Position numbers and translations under genes: made by a program. 53,962 bases of DNA from Bauldia litoralis (GTDB lineage: Bacteria > Pseudomonadota > Alphaproteobacteria > Rhizobiales > Kaistiaceae). Positions 26,529-35,092 of the stretch are shown one piece after another (within the stretch, counting starts at the first letter, position 1; each line of letters starts with the position of its first letter). Under the pieces are notes generated by a model. The model ran no database searches. It saw only the letters and a list, made by a program, of their open reading frames with translations, and was not told the origin of the DNA. The stretch lies in contig CAMCWB010000022.1 of NCBI GenBank assembly GCA_945882315.1, positions 1 through 53,962 on the forward strand, written 5' to 3'.

Positions 26529-26624
26529 GGGAGGCTGGCACACGACCCGTGCCGAAACTCGTTAGGGCTGCTTCCTTCCGGATCTGACCCGGTTGGCGAG
26601 CGGACCGTCCGCAGCCAACCTCCC
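26529..26624 (-). ncRNA. ffs: 4.5S / signal recognition particle RNA, small bacterial type
   Basis: The minus strand contains CCGGGTCAGATCCGGAAGGA followed by AGCAGCC, the conserved apical loop of SRP RNA that binds Ffh. Outer ends GGGAGGTTGGC (5') and GCCAGCCTCCC (3') pair to close one long hairpin of about 96 nt. The position directly upstream of dnaX is common in alphaproteobacteria. Confidence 0.93.
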
Positions 26625-26630
26625 GGCCGG

Positions 26631-26659
26631 AATATCGTCCGTGAGGGCGCCCTATGCAA
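26631..26659 (-). promoter_or_regulatory. probable promoter of the SRP RNA
   Basis: Reading the minus strand, TTGCAT (26659-26654), 17 bases, then GATATT (26636-26631). The -10 box ends seven bases before the 5' end of the SRP RNA, which fits a start at 26624. The boxes match the consensus only partly. Confidence 0.45.
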
Positions 26660-26696
26660 GGGCGGAGGGCGGAATGAGTCGTGGTAGACATCGGCC

Positions 26697-27110
26697 ATGA
26701 CCGACGGATTCGCCCTCGACCCCCGACTTTCCGCCGATACGGTGCCGGCCTTCAGGCTGGCACTGTCGGATGTGCTCCTGATGAACGACGCCCGCTTCCC
26801 CTGGCTGATCCTGGTGCCGCGACGGCATAACATGGCCGAGATCATCGATCTGGAGGGGGCAGACCGGGCGCGGCTGATGGATGAAATCGCGCTCGCCGCG
26901 ACCGCCCTCAAGGCCGTTACCGGTTGCCACAAGCTCAATGTCGGGGCGCTCGGCAATGCCGTCCGCCAGTTGCATGTCCATGTCATCGCCCGGAATACGG
27001 ACGACGCCGCCTGGCCGCGGCCGGTCTGGGGCGTCGGCGAGGCGGTTGCTTATCGTCCGGAGGATCGGCATAGATTGCTCGCCCGGATCAAGGCAGAAGT
27101 TCCCACCTGA
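26697..27110 (+). CDS. HIT-family nucleotide hydrolase
   Basis: This 137-residue protein has the histidine-triad active region QLHVHVIAR, with the two first His present and the third position of HxHxH being Ile, as in one common bacterial branch. It also has FPWLILVPRR near residue 34. HIT proteins hydrolyse nucleoside phosphoramidates or dinucleoside polyphosphates; substrate unknown. It is followed after 20 bases by nudC, another nucleotide-cleaning enzyme, so the two may be co-transcribed. Confidence 0.9.
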   Translation: MTDGFALDPRLSADTVPAFRLALSDVLLMNDARFPWLILVPRRHNMAEIIDLEGADRARLMDEIALAATALKAVTGCHKLNVGALGNAVRQLHVHVIARNTDDAAWPRPVWGVGEAVAYRPEDRHRLLARIKAEVPT

Positions 27111-27130
27111 ACAAGAATCAAGAGACATCG

Positions 27131-28069
27131 ATGGCTGGTTTCTTCGACGGCCTCCCCGCGCGGGAAGCAAGCACGCTGAACGGTTTTGCCGGCAATGTCA
27201 TCGACCGCCGGAGCGAGCACCGGACCAACGAATCGGTCGCCGCGGCACTCGCCGAAAAGGATTCGCGGGTCTACCTCTTCGCCGGCGACAAGGCCCTGTT
27301 CCGGCCGGGCACGCCGCCCGACCCGCTCTTCACGCCGGCCGAAGCCAGGGATTTCGGAGTCGACCCGGAGCAGACCATCCTGCTCGGCTGGGCCGAGGAA
27401 GGCGCGCGGCTCGCCGCGACGCTGACACCCTTCACCTCGGGCGAGCCGGAACTCATCAATTCTCTCGACCTGCGCAGCCTCGCCATGCAGGGCGCGATGG
27501 GCACCGATCATCTCGGCGCCATGGCGCAGGCCCGCAGCCTTTTCTACTGGCACCAGAAGAACGGCTTCTGCGGCGTTTGCGGAACCCGGACCCAGATGGT
27601 CAATGGCGGCTATCGGCGCGATTGTGCCGCCTGCAGCACCCAGCATTTCCCGCGCACCGACCCGGTCGCGATCATGCTTTCCATCAAGGACGAGCGTTGC
27701 GTCCTCGGCCGCAAGGCGATGTTCGCACCGGGGCAATATGCCTGCCTCGCCGGCTTCATCGAGCCCGGCGAGACCATCGAGGATGCGGTGCGCCGCGAAA
27801 CCCGCGAGGAATCCGGCATCACCGTCGGGCGGGTGAAGTATTTTGCCAGCCAGCCCTGGCCTTTCCCGGCCACGCTGATGATCGGCTGCCATTGCGAGGC
27901 GCTTTCCGAGACGATTACCCGCGACGAGACCGAACTCGAGGATTGCCGCTGGTTCGAGCGCGAGGAAGTCAGGCGCATGATTGCCGGCACGCATCCGGAC
28001 GGGTTGAAGCTGACCAACCCGATCGCCATCGGCTACCAAATCGCCAACGCCTGGGCGAATGCGAGCTAG
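27131..28069 (+). CDS. nudC: NAD(+) diphosphatase / RNA decapping Nudix hydrolase
   Basis: This 312-residue Nudix enzyme has a zinc ribbon (CGVCGTRTQMV and CAACSTQHFPR), the Nudix box GFIEPGETIEDAVRRETREE, and the SQPWPFP motif specific to NudC. It splits NADH/NAD to NMNH/NMN and AMP and can remove NAD caps from RNA. An N-terminal domain of about 120 residues precedes the ribbon, as usual. Its stop is three bases from the end of the convergent response-regulator gene. Confidence 0.95.
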   Translation: MAGFFDGLPAREASTLNGFAGNVIDRRSEHRTNESVAAALAEKDSRVYLFAGDKALFRPGTPPDPLFTPAEARDFGVDPEQTILLGWAEEGARLAATLTPFTSGEPELINSLDLRSLAMQGAMGTDHLGAMAQARSLFYWHQKNGFCGVCGTRTQMVNGGYRRDCAACSTQHFPRTDPVAIMLSIKDERCVLGRKAMFAPGQYACLAGFIEPGETIEDAVRRETREESGITVGRVKYFASQPWPFPATLMIGCHCEALSETITRDETELEDCRWFEREEVRRMIAGTHPDGLKLTNPIAIGYQIANAWANAS

Positions 28070-28072
28070 GGC

Positions 28073-28450
28073 CTAAGCCAATCCGAGCAGGGCGCCGATC
28101 CGCTTCGCAACGGCGTGCGGATCATAGGGCTTCGGGATAAACGGCCAGTTTTCAGGGATTTCCGACGGCCGGACGCGGCCGGATGTGATGATCACGCGCT
28201 TGTCCGGCCAGCGCTCCTCCACCACCCTGGCAAGCGCGATGCCGTCAATCTTGCCGGGCATGTTGATGTCGGTGAAGACGAGCCGGATATCCGGCCGCTG
28301 CTCCAGAAGCGGTAGAGCCTCGTCACCGGTCGCCGCGCACACATCCTCGAAGCCGTGCTCGCGGAGCGTCTCGGCGACATCCGTCATGACCCAAAACTCG
28401 TCTTCGACGACGAGGACCGCAGGCCGGGAGGGGAAGCTCATATCATTCAT
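28073..28450 (-). CDS. single-domain response regulator (receiver only)
   Basis: This 125-residue receiver has the acidic pair Glu16-Asp17 (VVEDE), phospho-acceptor Asp61 in FTDINMPG, Ser90 in ITSG, and Lys107 in FIPKPY. There is no output domain, so it would act by protein contact, like CheY or DivK types. Start ATG 28450 is chosen because it begins just before the fold; the frame is open upstream. The 178-base gap upstream (28451-28628), AT-rich in part, has a small hairpin (TGCGGA...TCCGCA, 28470-28490) and probably its promoter. No kinase is adjacent. Confidence 0.88.
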   Translation of the reverse strand: MNDMSFPSRPAVLVVEDEFWVMTDVAETLREHGFEDVCAATGDEALPLLEQRPDIRLVFTDINMPGKIDGIALARVVEERWPDKRVIITSGRVRPSEIPENWPFIPKPYDPHAVAKRIGALLGLA

Positions 28451-28628
28451 GGTTGGAGAATGACGGAGGTGCGGATGCGTTCCGTCCGCAATCGTAAGTG
28501 TCGTCAGCATGATAAAGTTTTTGTAAAATTTGATGGAATCTATCCGGGATCGGGGCGATATCTGCCCCTTTCCGCCAGGCTTTCCCGGCTGAGAATGGCG
28601 GCTATGCGCCTGAAACGGCTTTTCCGGG

Positions 28629-29477
28629 CTATTTAACCTTCTCGCGGAAGCGGCTCGCGGAATACACGCCGAGGATGTCGAGTTCGGCAGAAAAGAAGGC
28701 AAGTTCCTCCAGCGCCAGCTTGAGCGGGCGGTCGTTCGGGTGGCCGTCGACATCGGCGTAGAATTGCGTGGCGGTGAACTGGCCGTCGAGCTGGTAGCTC
28801 TCGAGCTTGGTCATGTTGACGCCGTTGGTGGCGAAGCCGCCCAGCGCCTTGTAGAGCGCCGCCGGGACGTTGCGGACGCGGAAGACGAAGGTGGTGACGA
28901 CGGGGCCGTTATTGGCCTTCGCCCGTGCATCGGTCTTGGACAGGATGATGAAGCGCGTCGTGTTGTGGGCGGCGTCCTCGACATTGGCTTTGAGGATATC
29001 GAGCCCGTAGATGTCGGCGGCGATCGCCGGGGCGAGCGCGGCGCGGCTCATGTCGCCGAGTTCGGCGATCTCGCGGGCGGCACCGGCCGTATCGCCCTCG
29101 ACCATCGGCCGCCAGCCATTCTTGCGGATCACCTTGCGGCACTGGCCAAGCGCGTGGATGTGGCTGTGGACCGTCCGGATGCCCTTCAGGCTGGCGCCCT
29201 TCGGGGCCATGAGCTGGAAATGGATCGGCAGGAAATGCTCGCCGATGATGTGCAGGCCAGACGTCGGCAGGAGATGGTGGATATCGGCGACGCGCCCGGC
29301 GAGCGAGTTCTCGATCGGGATCATGGCGAGGTCGGCCGCGCCGTTGGTGACCGCGGCAAAGCAATCCTCGAAGGTCGGGCAAGGAACCGCCGCCGCCTTG
29401 GGATAGGCCTCCTGGATGGCGAGGTGCGAATTCGCCCCCGGCTCGCCCTGGAACACGATCTGCTTAAGTTTCGGCAT
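28629..29477 (-). CDS. pheA: prephenate dehydratase
   Basis: This 282-residue enzyme turns prephenate into phenylpyruvate for phenylalanine synthesis. The catalytic region contains the conserved NTTRFIIL, and the C-terminal ACT regulatory domain has GVNMTKLESYQ where enteric enzymes have ESRP. No chorismate mutase domain is attached. The frame is open for 77 residues more, but ATG 29477 gives the family start (MPKLKQIVFQGEPGANS). kdsB lies 2 kb away, separated by the permease fusion gene. The 220-base gap to the divergent permease gene must hold both promoters. Confidence 0.95.
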   Translation of the reverse strand: MPKLKQIVFQGEPGANSHLAIQEAYPKAAAVPCPTFEDCFAAVTNGAADLAMIPIENSLAGRVADIHHLLPTSGLHIIGEHFLPIHFQLMAPKGASLKGIRTVHSHIHALGQCRKVIRKNGWRPMVEGDTAGAAREIAELGDMSRAALAPAIAADIYGLDILKANVEDAAHNTTRFIILSKTDARAKANNGPVVTTFVFRVRNVPAALYKALGGFATNGVNMTKLESYQLDGQFTATQFYADVDGHPNDRPLKLALEELAFFSAELDILGVYSASRFREKVK

Positions 29478-29697
29478 GATACTCGCCCGTTTCCGTAATT
29501 GGCGGCGAGCTTTACAGGAGCGGCGGGAAAACCGGAAGAGCGCCATTCGGCTCAACGGCGTTGTGTGGTTGGCAGCGCGCCGCGGCCGGAACCGGGCGGT
29601 TGCCTTCCGCTGTCGAAAAGGCCAATCTCCGCGCCCTTCCTGCCTGCCAGACGCTCGACGGTCACGACCGCAAGCCTGCGTCACGACCGGAGCATCC

Positions 29698-31419
29698 ATG
29701 AGCGACAACCAGCATCTGCGCTACGAGCCCCATGAGCGCCCGCCGCATCTGCTGGCCGCCGGCATGGGGGCGCAGACCGTCGCCCTGATCCTGACGGGCG
29801 TCATGCTGACGCCGCTTGTCGTCGCCCGCTCGGCCAATCTCGACGGCGCCATGTCGAGCTGGCTCATCTTCGCGGCCCTGATTGCAGCCGGACTCTCCAC
29901 ATGGCTGCAGGTCGTGCGTTTCGGCCAGATCGGCTCCGGCTATGTGATGTTCGTCGGCTCCAACGCCGCCTTCATCGCAGTCTCGGTGACGGCGATCGAA
30001 CAGGGCGGCCCGGCGCTGATGGCGACGCTCGTCGCGGTCTCGGCCTTCTCCACTTTCCTCTTCACCTGGCAGATGCCGGCGATGCGCCGCATCCTGACGC
30101 CGGCGGTCGGCGGCGTGGTGCTGATGCTGATGGCGATGTCCGTCGCGCCGCTGGTCTGGAGCATGATGAAACGGGTGCCCGCAGGCTTCGAAGGCGAGGC
30201 TCCGCTGATCGTCGCGGTGACAGCTACCCTTGTCTTCGTCTTCTCGGTTTTCACCAGCGGAATGCTCCGGCTCTGGGCGCCGCTGATCGGCGTCGCGGGC
30301 GGCTCGCTGCTGGCCGGCGCACTCGGCATGGTCGATATCGCAACGGTCGGCGCGGCCCCCTGGATCGGCCTGCCGACGGGTAGCTGGCCGGGCCTCGACC
30401 TCAGTTTCTCGCCGGCCTTCTGGGTATTGCTGCCCGCCTTCGTCATGCTCTCGCTGGTCGGCTGCATCGAGACCTACGCCGACAGCATCTCGGTGCAGCG
30501 CTCGTCGCACCGCGTGGCCGCGCCGATCGACTTCAAGTCGGTGCAGGGGGCGATCAATGCCGACGGCGTCGGCAGCTTCATCGCCGGCGTGCTCGGCACC
30601 GTGCCGAACACGGTCTACTCCTCCGGCGTGGCGGTCGTGGAACTGACCGGCATCACAGCCCGCCGGGTCGGCTGGTGGGGCGGCTTGTTCCTGATCCTGA
30701 TCGCCTTCTGCCCCAAACTCTCGGCGCTGATCGTGACCATGCCCGGCCCGGTCGCCGGCGCTTTCCTGCTGATGGTGCTGGTCATGCTGTTCGGCAACGG
30801 CATCCGGCTAGTGACGGAGAACGATCTCAGCTTCGAGATCGGGGTGGTCGTCTGCCTCGGCTTCTGGATCGGCTTCGGCTTCCAGCAGGGCACGCTCTTC
30901 AACGACATGCTGCCCGACTGGGCGAGCGTCTTCCTCTCCAACGGCACGACCTCGGGCGGCCTGACCGCGATCCTGCTGATGGCGTTGGTGTCGCTGCGCG
31001 GCCGCAGCCGCGACAAGCTCACGATGCCGCTCGGCCTCGGTGCGCTTGCGGAGATCCAGCGACTGGTCAGCGGCTTCGCGGAGCGCCTCGGCTGGGACCG
31101 GAAAGCCGAGGACCGGCTGATGCTAGCAGCCGAAGAGGCCCTGCTCTTCCTCTTGGCCGGACGCAGCGAGGAGGGCAGCCAGAGCCAGTTCCGTGTTCGT
31201 CTGCGTCTTGACGGCGAGGCGGCCGAACTGGAGTATGTCGTGACTCCGGCCGGCGGCAATATCGAAGCGGCGCTGACCGCGCTGCAGGATTCGGCGACAG
31301 TGATCGATCCCGAAAAGGAAGTCTCGCTGCGGCTGCTTCGGGCCATGGCCCGCGACGTCAAACACCTGCAATATCACGGGACGGACTGCCTGATCCTGGT
31401 GGTCGACAGCCGCGCCTGA
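29698..31419 (+). CDS. NCS2 xanthine/uracil-type permease fused to a C-terminal GHKL-ATPase-like domain
   Basis: Residues about 1-440 are a nucleobase-cation symporter 2 type transporter with some 12-14 hydrophobic helices; LSLVGCIETYADSISVQ and GVLGTVPNTVYSSG match its signature regions. From about 448 to 573 a soluble domain follows: EIQRLVSGFAERLGWDRKAE, MLAAEEALLFLL and a C-terminal SLRLLRAMARDVKHLQYHGT. This order resembles RsbW-type GHKL ATPases (helix, EEA N-box, LLRxLxDEV helix), but the N-box Asn and clear G boxes are missing. A regulatory, perhaps nucleotide- or partner-binding, domain on the transporter is inferred. ATG 29698 fits the transporter start; the frame is open upstream across the promoter region. 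Confidence 0.82.
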   Translation: MSDNQHLRYEPHERPPHLLAAGMGAQTVALILTGVMLTPLVVARSANLDGAMSSWLIFAALIAAGLSTWLQVVRFGQIGSGYVMFVGSNAAFIAVSVTAIEQGGPALMATLVAVSAFSTFLFTWQMPAMRRILTPAVGGVVLMLMAMSVAPLVWSMMKRVPAGFEGEAPLIVAVTATLVFVFSVFTSGMLRLWAPLIGVAGGSLLAGALGMVDIATVGAAPWIGLPTGSWPGLDLSFSPAFWVLLPAFVMLSLVGCIETYADSISVQRSSHRVAAPIDFKSVQGAINADGVGSFIAGVLGTVPNTVYSSGVAVVELTGITARRVGWWGGLFLILIAFCPKLSALIVTMPGPVAGAFLLMVLVMLFGNGIRLVTENDLSFEIGVVVCLGFWIGFGFQQGTLFNDMLPDWASVFLSNGTTSGGLTAILLMALVSLRGRSRDKLTMPLGLGALAEIQRLVSGFAERLGWDRKAEDRLMLAAEEALLFLLAGRSEEGSQSQFRVRLRLDGEAAELEYVVTPAGGNIEAALTALQDSATVIDPEKEVSLRLLRAMARDVKHLQYHGTDCLILVVDSRA

Positions 31420-31428
31420 GGGCGAGCC

Positions 31429-31456
31429 GTGGGCGCGGCCTTCGGCCTTCGCCCAC
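31429..31456. terminator. two-way hairpin between convergent genes (repeat family E)
   Basis: GTGGGCG (31429-31435) and CGCCCAC (31450-31456) enclose GGCC/GGCC pairing, followed by CCTACC. The GTGGGC...GCCCACCCTA layout resembles a common alphaproteobacterial intergenic repeat. It sits in the 38-base gap between the permease fusion and kdsB and could end transcription from both sides. Confidence 0.55.
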
Positions 31457-31457
31457 C

Positions 31458-32198
31458 CTACCGAAGTTGCAGGATTTTCCGGGCGCGATCTAGATCCTCC
31501 GGCGTGTCGACGCCAAGCGGCACGTCTTCGACGATCGCCACGTCGATGCGCATGCCGGCTTCAAGGGCCCGCAACTGTTCCAGCTTTTCGCGCTTCTCGA
31601 GCGGCGACGGTGGAAGCCCGACATAGCGGTGCAGCGCCGCCCGGCGATAGGCGTAGAGGCCGATATGGTGGAAGAGCGGCCCCTCCCCGTAAGGGGCGGT
31701 GGCGCGGGTGAAATAGAGGGCGCGCAGCCGTCCGGGGGCGATCTCGGAGCCCACCACCTTCACGACATTGGGGTTGGTCTTCTCTTCGTCCCGGGCGATC
31801 ACGGCGGCGATGGTGGCGATATCGACGGCGGGATCGTCGAGCGGGGCGAGCACGGCGCGAATCGCTGCCGGGGCGACCGTCGGGATGTCGCCCTGGAGAT
31901 TGACGACGAAATCGAAGATGGCGTCGGGGTCGAGCTTGCGGGCAGCCTCATCGATGCGGGCGGTGCCGTTCTCATGGGTCGCGGCGGTCATGACGGCCTC
32001 GCCGCCGGCATTGCGGACCGCTTCGGCGATCTCGCGGCTGTCGGTCGCGACCGCGACCCGGCCGATCTCGGCCTCGACGGCGCGGCGCCAGACATGGACG
32101 ATCATCGGCAGGCCGCCGATATCGGCCAGCGGCTTGCCGGGCAGGCGGGTTGCCGCCATTCGGGCCGGGATCAGGACAAGGGCCGGGGAAGCCGACAT
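31458..32198 (-). CDS. kdsB: 3-deoxy-manno-octulosonate cytidylyltransferase
   Basis: This 246-residue enzyme activates Kdo as CMP-Kdo for lipopolysaccharide inner-core synthesis. It has the N-terminal nucleotide motif [29 protein letters not shown], and the C-terminal [13 protein letters not shown] with [14 protein letters not shown]. Length is typical. It is divergent from the cytochrome c gene (118-base gap), the same pairing found in many Hyphomicrobiales, and shows that the organism makes Kdo-containing LPS. Confidence 0.97.
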   Translation of the reverse strand: MSASPALVLIPARMAATRLPGKPLADIGGLPMIVHVWRRAVEAEIGRVAVATDSREIAEAVRNAGGEAVMTAATHENGTARIDEAARKLDPDAIFDFVVNLQGDIPTVAPAAIRAVLAPLDDPAVDIATIAAVIARDEEKTNPNVVKVVGSEIAPGRLRALYFTRATAPYGEGPLFHHIGLYAYRRAALHRYVGLPPSPLEKREKLEQLRALEAGMRIDVAIVEDVPLGVDTPEDLDRARKILQLR

Positions 32199-32316
32199 TT
32201 TAGAACGCCCACAGGGTGGCGAAAAGTCTCACACGGCAGGCGCTTATACGGGTTGCCACCGGTCGGGCAAAGCCTGTAATTTCAGCACGACGTCGGACCG
32301 CCGCCGCGGAGTGATT

Positions 32317-33096
32317 ATGGATTCCTTCGAACTCAATAAAATCGCCGGTGCGCTTCTCGCGACGGCGCTCTTCGTGATGGCCGTCTCGATCGTGTCCGAG
32401 GCCATCTATCACTCGGAAGAGCCCGAGCAGGCGGCCTATGTCATCGCGGTCCCCGAAACGGCCGGTGGCACAGCCGGCGAGCCCGGCGGCGGCGCAGCCG
32501 AGGTTCCCCCGATCGCGGCGCGGCTCCAGACCGCCGACGCCACGGCGGGCGCCAATTCGGCCAAGAAGTGCCAGGCCTGCCATACTTTCGATAAGGGCGG
32601 CGCGGCCAAGGTCGGCCCGAACCTCTTCGGCATCGTCATGAATCATGCCGCCCATATGGAAGGCTTCAAATATTCCACGGCGCTGACCGAGAAGAACGCC
32701 GAGGGCATGCAGTGGACCTTCGACGAACTCGACCATTTCCTGGACAATCCGAAGGCCGAGGTGCCGGGCACGGCGATGGCCTTTGCCGGCCTCAAGAAGC
32801 CGGACGAGCGGGCCAATGTGATCGCCTATCTGCGCACCCTGGCCGATTCGCCGGTGCCGCTGCCGGAAGCGCCGGCGCCCGAAGCCGCCGCCCCGGCCGC
32901 GCCTGAGGGTGCAACTCCGCCCGCCCCGGATGCCGCCGTGCCGACCGCTGCCCCGGAAGGCGCCGCCCCGGCGACGCCGCCGGTTGGGGCTGAGCCCGCG
33001 ACCCCGCCAGCCGCCGAAACGGTTCCGCCGGCTGTCCCTGGTGCCGCACCGCAGGTTCCGGCTCCGGCCGCAGAGCCGGCCGCCCCGGTTCAATAG
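32317..33096 (+). CDS. membrane-anchored cytochrome c (CycM-like) with a long Ala/Pro tail
   Basis: This 259-residue protein has an uncleaved N-terminal anchor (about 9-28), a linker, and a class I cytochrome c domain with haem site CQACH (Cys85, Cys88, His89), KVGPNLFG, and distal Met154 in PGTAMAF. Residues about 180-259 are a low-complexity tail of Ala, Pro and Glu with repeated APEAA/APAAP-like units, unusual in length. Electron transfer toward a terminal oxidase, as for CycM of rhizobia, is inferred. The open frame reaches far upstream into kdsB's region, but ATG 32317 fits the anchor. Confidence 0.9.
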   Translation: MDSFELNKIAGALLATALFVMAVSIVSEAIYHSEEPEQAAYVIAVPETAGGTAGEPGGGAAEVPPIAARLQTADATAGANSAKKCQACHTFDKGGAAKVGPNLFGIVMNHAAHMEGFKYSTALTEKNAEGMQWTFDELDHFLDNPKAEVPGTAMAFAGLKKPDERANVIAYLRTLADSPVPLPEAPAPEAAAPAAPEGATPPAPDAAVPTAAPEGAAPATPPVGAEPATPPAAETVPPAVPGAAPQVPAPAAEPAAPVQ

Positions 33097-33104
33097 ATTG
33101 CGAG

Positions 33105-33126
33105 ACCGCGGCCGATGCCGCGGTTT
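33105..33126 (+). terminator. intrinsic-like terminator after the cytochrome c gene
   Basis: ACCGCGGC (33105-33112) pairs with GCCGCGGT (33117-33124) over a four-base loop, followed by TT and CCTCCC. The stem is perfect and GC-rich; the T run is short. It starts nine bases after the stop codon, before the yej-type operon. Confidence 0.55.
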
Positions 33127-33250
33127 CCTCCCATTCCAGCCGCATTAAATTTCGGCAAGGGTGCAGAACGGTGGTGTCACACAGGCCGCCGCGCCCCTAA
33201 TATGGCCTCCGATCAGCGGATTCATCGCGTTCGCAGGAGACCTTGAGACG

Positions 33251-35092
33251 ATGCAGAGGATTTTCGCCGCCCTTGCCCTTTTCGCCGCGCTCGGCCTTTC
33301 CGCGGCGCACGCCCAGGACGGCGAATGGCGCCACGGCACGAGCCTGATCGGCGAACCGAAATACCCTGCCGGCTTCACGCGCTTCGACTATGTGAACCCC
33401 GACGCCCCGAAGGGCGGGGTCGTGCGGCTTTCGGAGACCGGCAGCTACGACTCGCTGAATTTCGTGCCGCCGCGCGGCACCATCGCGACCGGCGTCGGCA
33501 ATATCTACGATACGCTGATGACCTCGTCTTTCGACGAGATTTCGACCGAATACGGCCTGCTCGCCGAGGCGATGAAATATCCCGAGGATTTTTCCTCGGT
33601 GACCTACAAGCTCCGCAGCCAGGCCAAATGGCATGACGGCCAGCCGGTGACGGCCGACGACGTCGTCTGGTCCTTCGACATCCTCAAGAAGACCAATCCG
33701 CAGCAGGCCTTCTACTACCAGCATGTCGTCAAGGCCGAGAAGACTGCCGACAACGAGGTGATCTTCACCTTCGACGAAAAGGGCAACCGCGAGCTGCCGC
33801 ATATCGTCGGCCAGCTCCTGATCCTGCCGAAGCATTACTGGGAAGGCACCGACGCCGCCGGCAAGAAGCGCGACATCGCGGTTTCGACGCTGGAGCCGCC
33901 GCTCGGCTCCGGCCCCTACAAGATCAAATCGGTCAATGCCGGGCGCTCGATCGCCTATGAGCGGGTGCCGGACTATTGGGGCAAGGACCTGCCGGTCAAT
34001 GTCGGACAGAACAATTTCGACGAGATCCGCTACGAGTATTTCCGCGACGAGACGGTCGAGCTCGAGGCGCTGAAGGCCGACCAGCTCGACTGGCGGACCG
34101 AGACGACGGCGCGGGTCTGGGCGACCGCCTATGACGTGCCCCAGGTCAAGGACGGCCGCATCAAGAAGGAAGAGTTCGAGGAGCCTTATCGCGGCTCGGG
34201 GCTGATGGTCGGGTTCATCTTCAACCAGAACCGCGACCGCTTCAAAGACCCGAGAGTGCGCGACGCCTTCAACTATGTCTTCCCCTATGAGGAGATCAAC
34301 AAGACGATCTTCTACGGCGCGTATACGCGGCTGAAGAGCTATTTCGACGGTCTCGATTTCGCCTCGAAGGGCCTGCCGGAAGGCGCCGAGAAGGCCCTCC
34401 TCGATCCGCTCGCCAACCAGATCCCGCCGGAGGTCTTCACCGAGGAATACAAGAACCCGGTCAACGCCACGGCCAACGATCAGCGTGCCAATCTTCGCAA
34501 GGCGCTGGCGCTCTTCAAGGACGCCGGCTGGACGCTCAAGGGCAACAAGCTCGTCAACGACAAGGGCGAGCCGATGAAGGTCGAGTTCCTGATGAACGGG
34601 CCGCTCTACGAGAAGATCGCGCTCCGCTACCAGACCGAACTCGGCAAGATCGGCGTCGAATTCTCGATCCGCCCGGTCGACAGCTCGCAATATGAGCGCC
34701 GCGTCACGAGCCGCGACTTCGACATGGTCTATTCCGGCTGGGCGCAATCGGCCTCGCCCGGCAACGAGCAGTATGAGTATTTCGGCTCGCAATCGGCCGA
34801 CCGCGAGGGCTCGCGGAACTACGGCGCGATCCGCAACCCGGCGGTCGACACGCTGATCAGCAAGATCGTCCAGGCGCCCGACCGGGCAAGCCTTGAAGCG
34901 GCGACCGCGGCGCTCGACCGCGTCCTCCTGTGGAACCGCTATCTCGTGCCGGGCTGGACGCTCCGCGCCCAGCGCGTCGCCCATTGGGACCGCTTCGGCC
35001 GGCCGGAGACGCTTCCCGAATTTTCGGTCGGCTTCCCGTCCATCTGGTGGTGGGACGAGACCAAGACCGAGCATGTGGAGAGCGTTCCTTGA
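33251..35092 (+). CDS. oligopeptide ABC transporter periplasmic binding protein, first copy (YejA-like, SBP family 5)
   Basis: This 613-residue protein has a Sec signal peptide (MQRIFAALALFAALGLSAAH, cut near AHA|Q), then the family 5 binding-protein fold: GFTRFDYVNPDAPKGG, FHD-like WHDGQPVTADDVVWSF, and ETTARVWATAYDV. It captures peptides for the YejBEF transporter. The frame begins 30 residues earlier, but ATG 33251 begins the signal peptide. It overlaps the second, paralogous binding protein gene, so two binders feed one set of permeases. Confidence 0.93.
   Translation: MQRIFAALALFAALGLSAAHAQDGEWRHGTSLIGEPKYPAGFTRFDYVNPDAPKGGVVRLSETGSYDSLNFVPPRGTIATGVGNIYDTLMTSSFDEISTEYGLLAEAMKYPEDFSSVTYKLRSQAKWHDGQPVTADDVVWSFDILKKTNPQQAFYYQHVVKAEKTADNEVIFTFDEKGNRELPHIVGQLLILPKHYWEGTDAAGKKRDIAVSTLEPPLGSGPYKIKSVNAGRSIAYERVPDYWGKDLPVNVGQNNFDEIRYEYFRDETVELEALKADQLDWRTETTARVWATAYDVPQVKDGRIKKEEFEEPYRGSGLMVGFIFNQNRDRFKDPRVRDAFNYVFPYEEINKTIFYGAYTRLKSYFDGLDFASKGLPEGAEKALLDPLANQIPPEVFTEEYKNPVNATANDQRANLRKALALFKDAGWTLKGNKLVNDKGEPMKVEFLMNGPLYEKIALRYQTELGKIGVEFSIRPVDSSQYERRVTSRDFDMVYSGWAQSASPGNEQYEYFGSQSADREGSRNYGAIRNPAVDTLISKIVQAPDRASLEAATAALDRVLLWNRYLVPGWTLRAQRVAHWDRFGRPETLPEFSVGFPSIWWWDETKTEHVESVP

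Noticed and set aside
26490-26543. Longer dnaX start at 26543
   Set aside because: Would overlap the 3' stem of the SRP RNA, and the added residues are not DnaX-like.
23856-26687. Plus-strand open frame of 943 codons across recR, ybaB and dnaX
   Set aside because: It is antisense to three well-supported genes and is rich in Asp/Arg/Gly/His, the usual look of a high-GC shadow frame.
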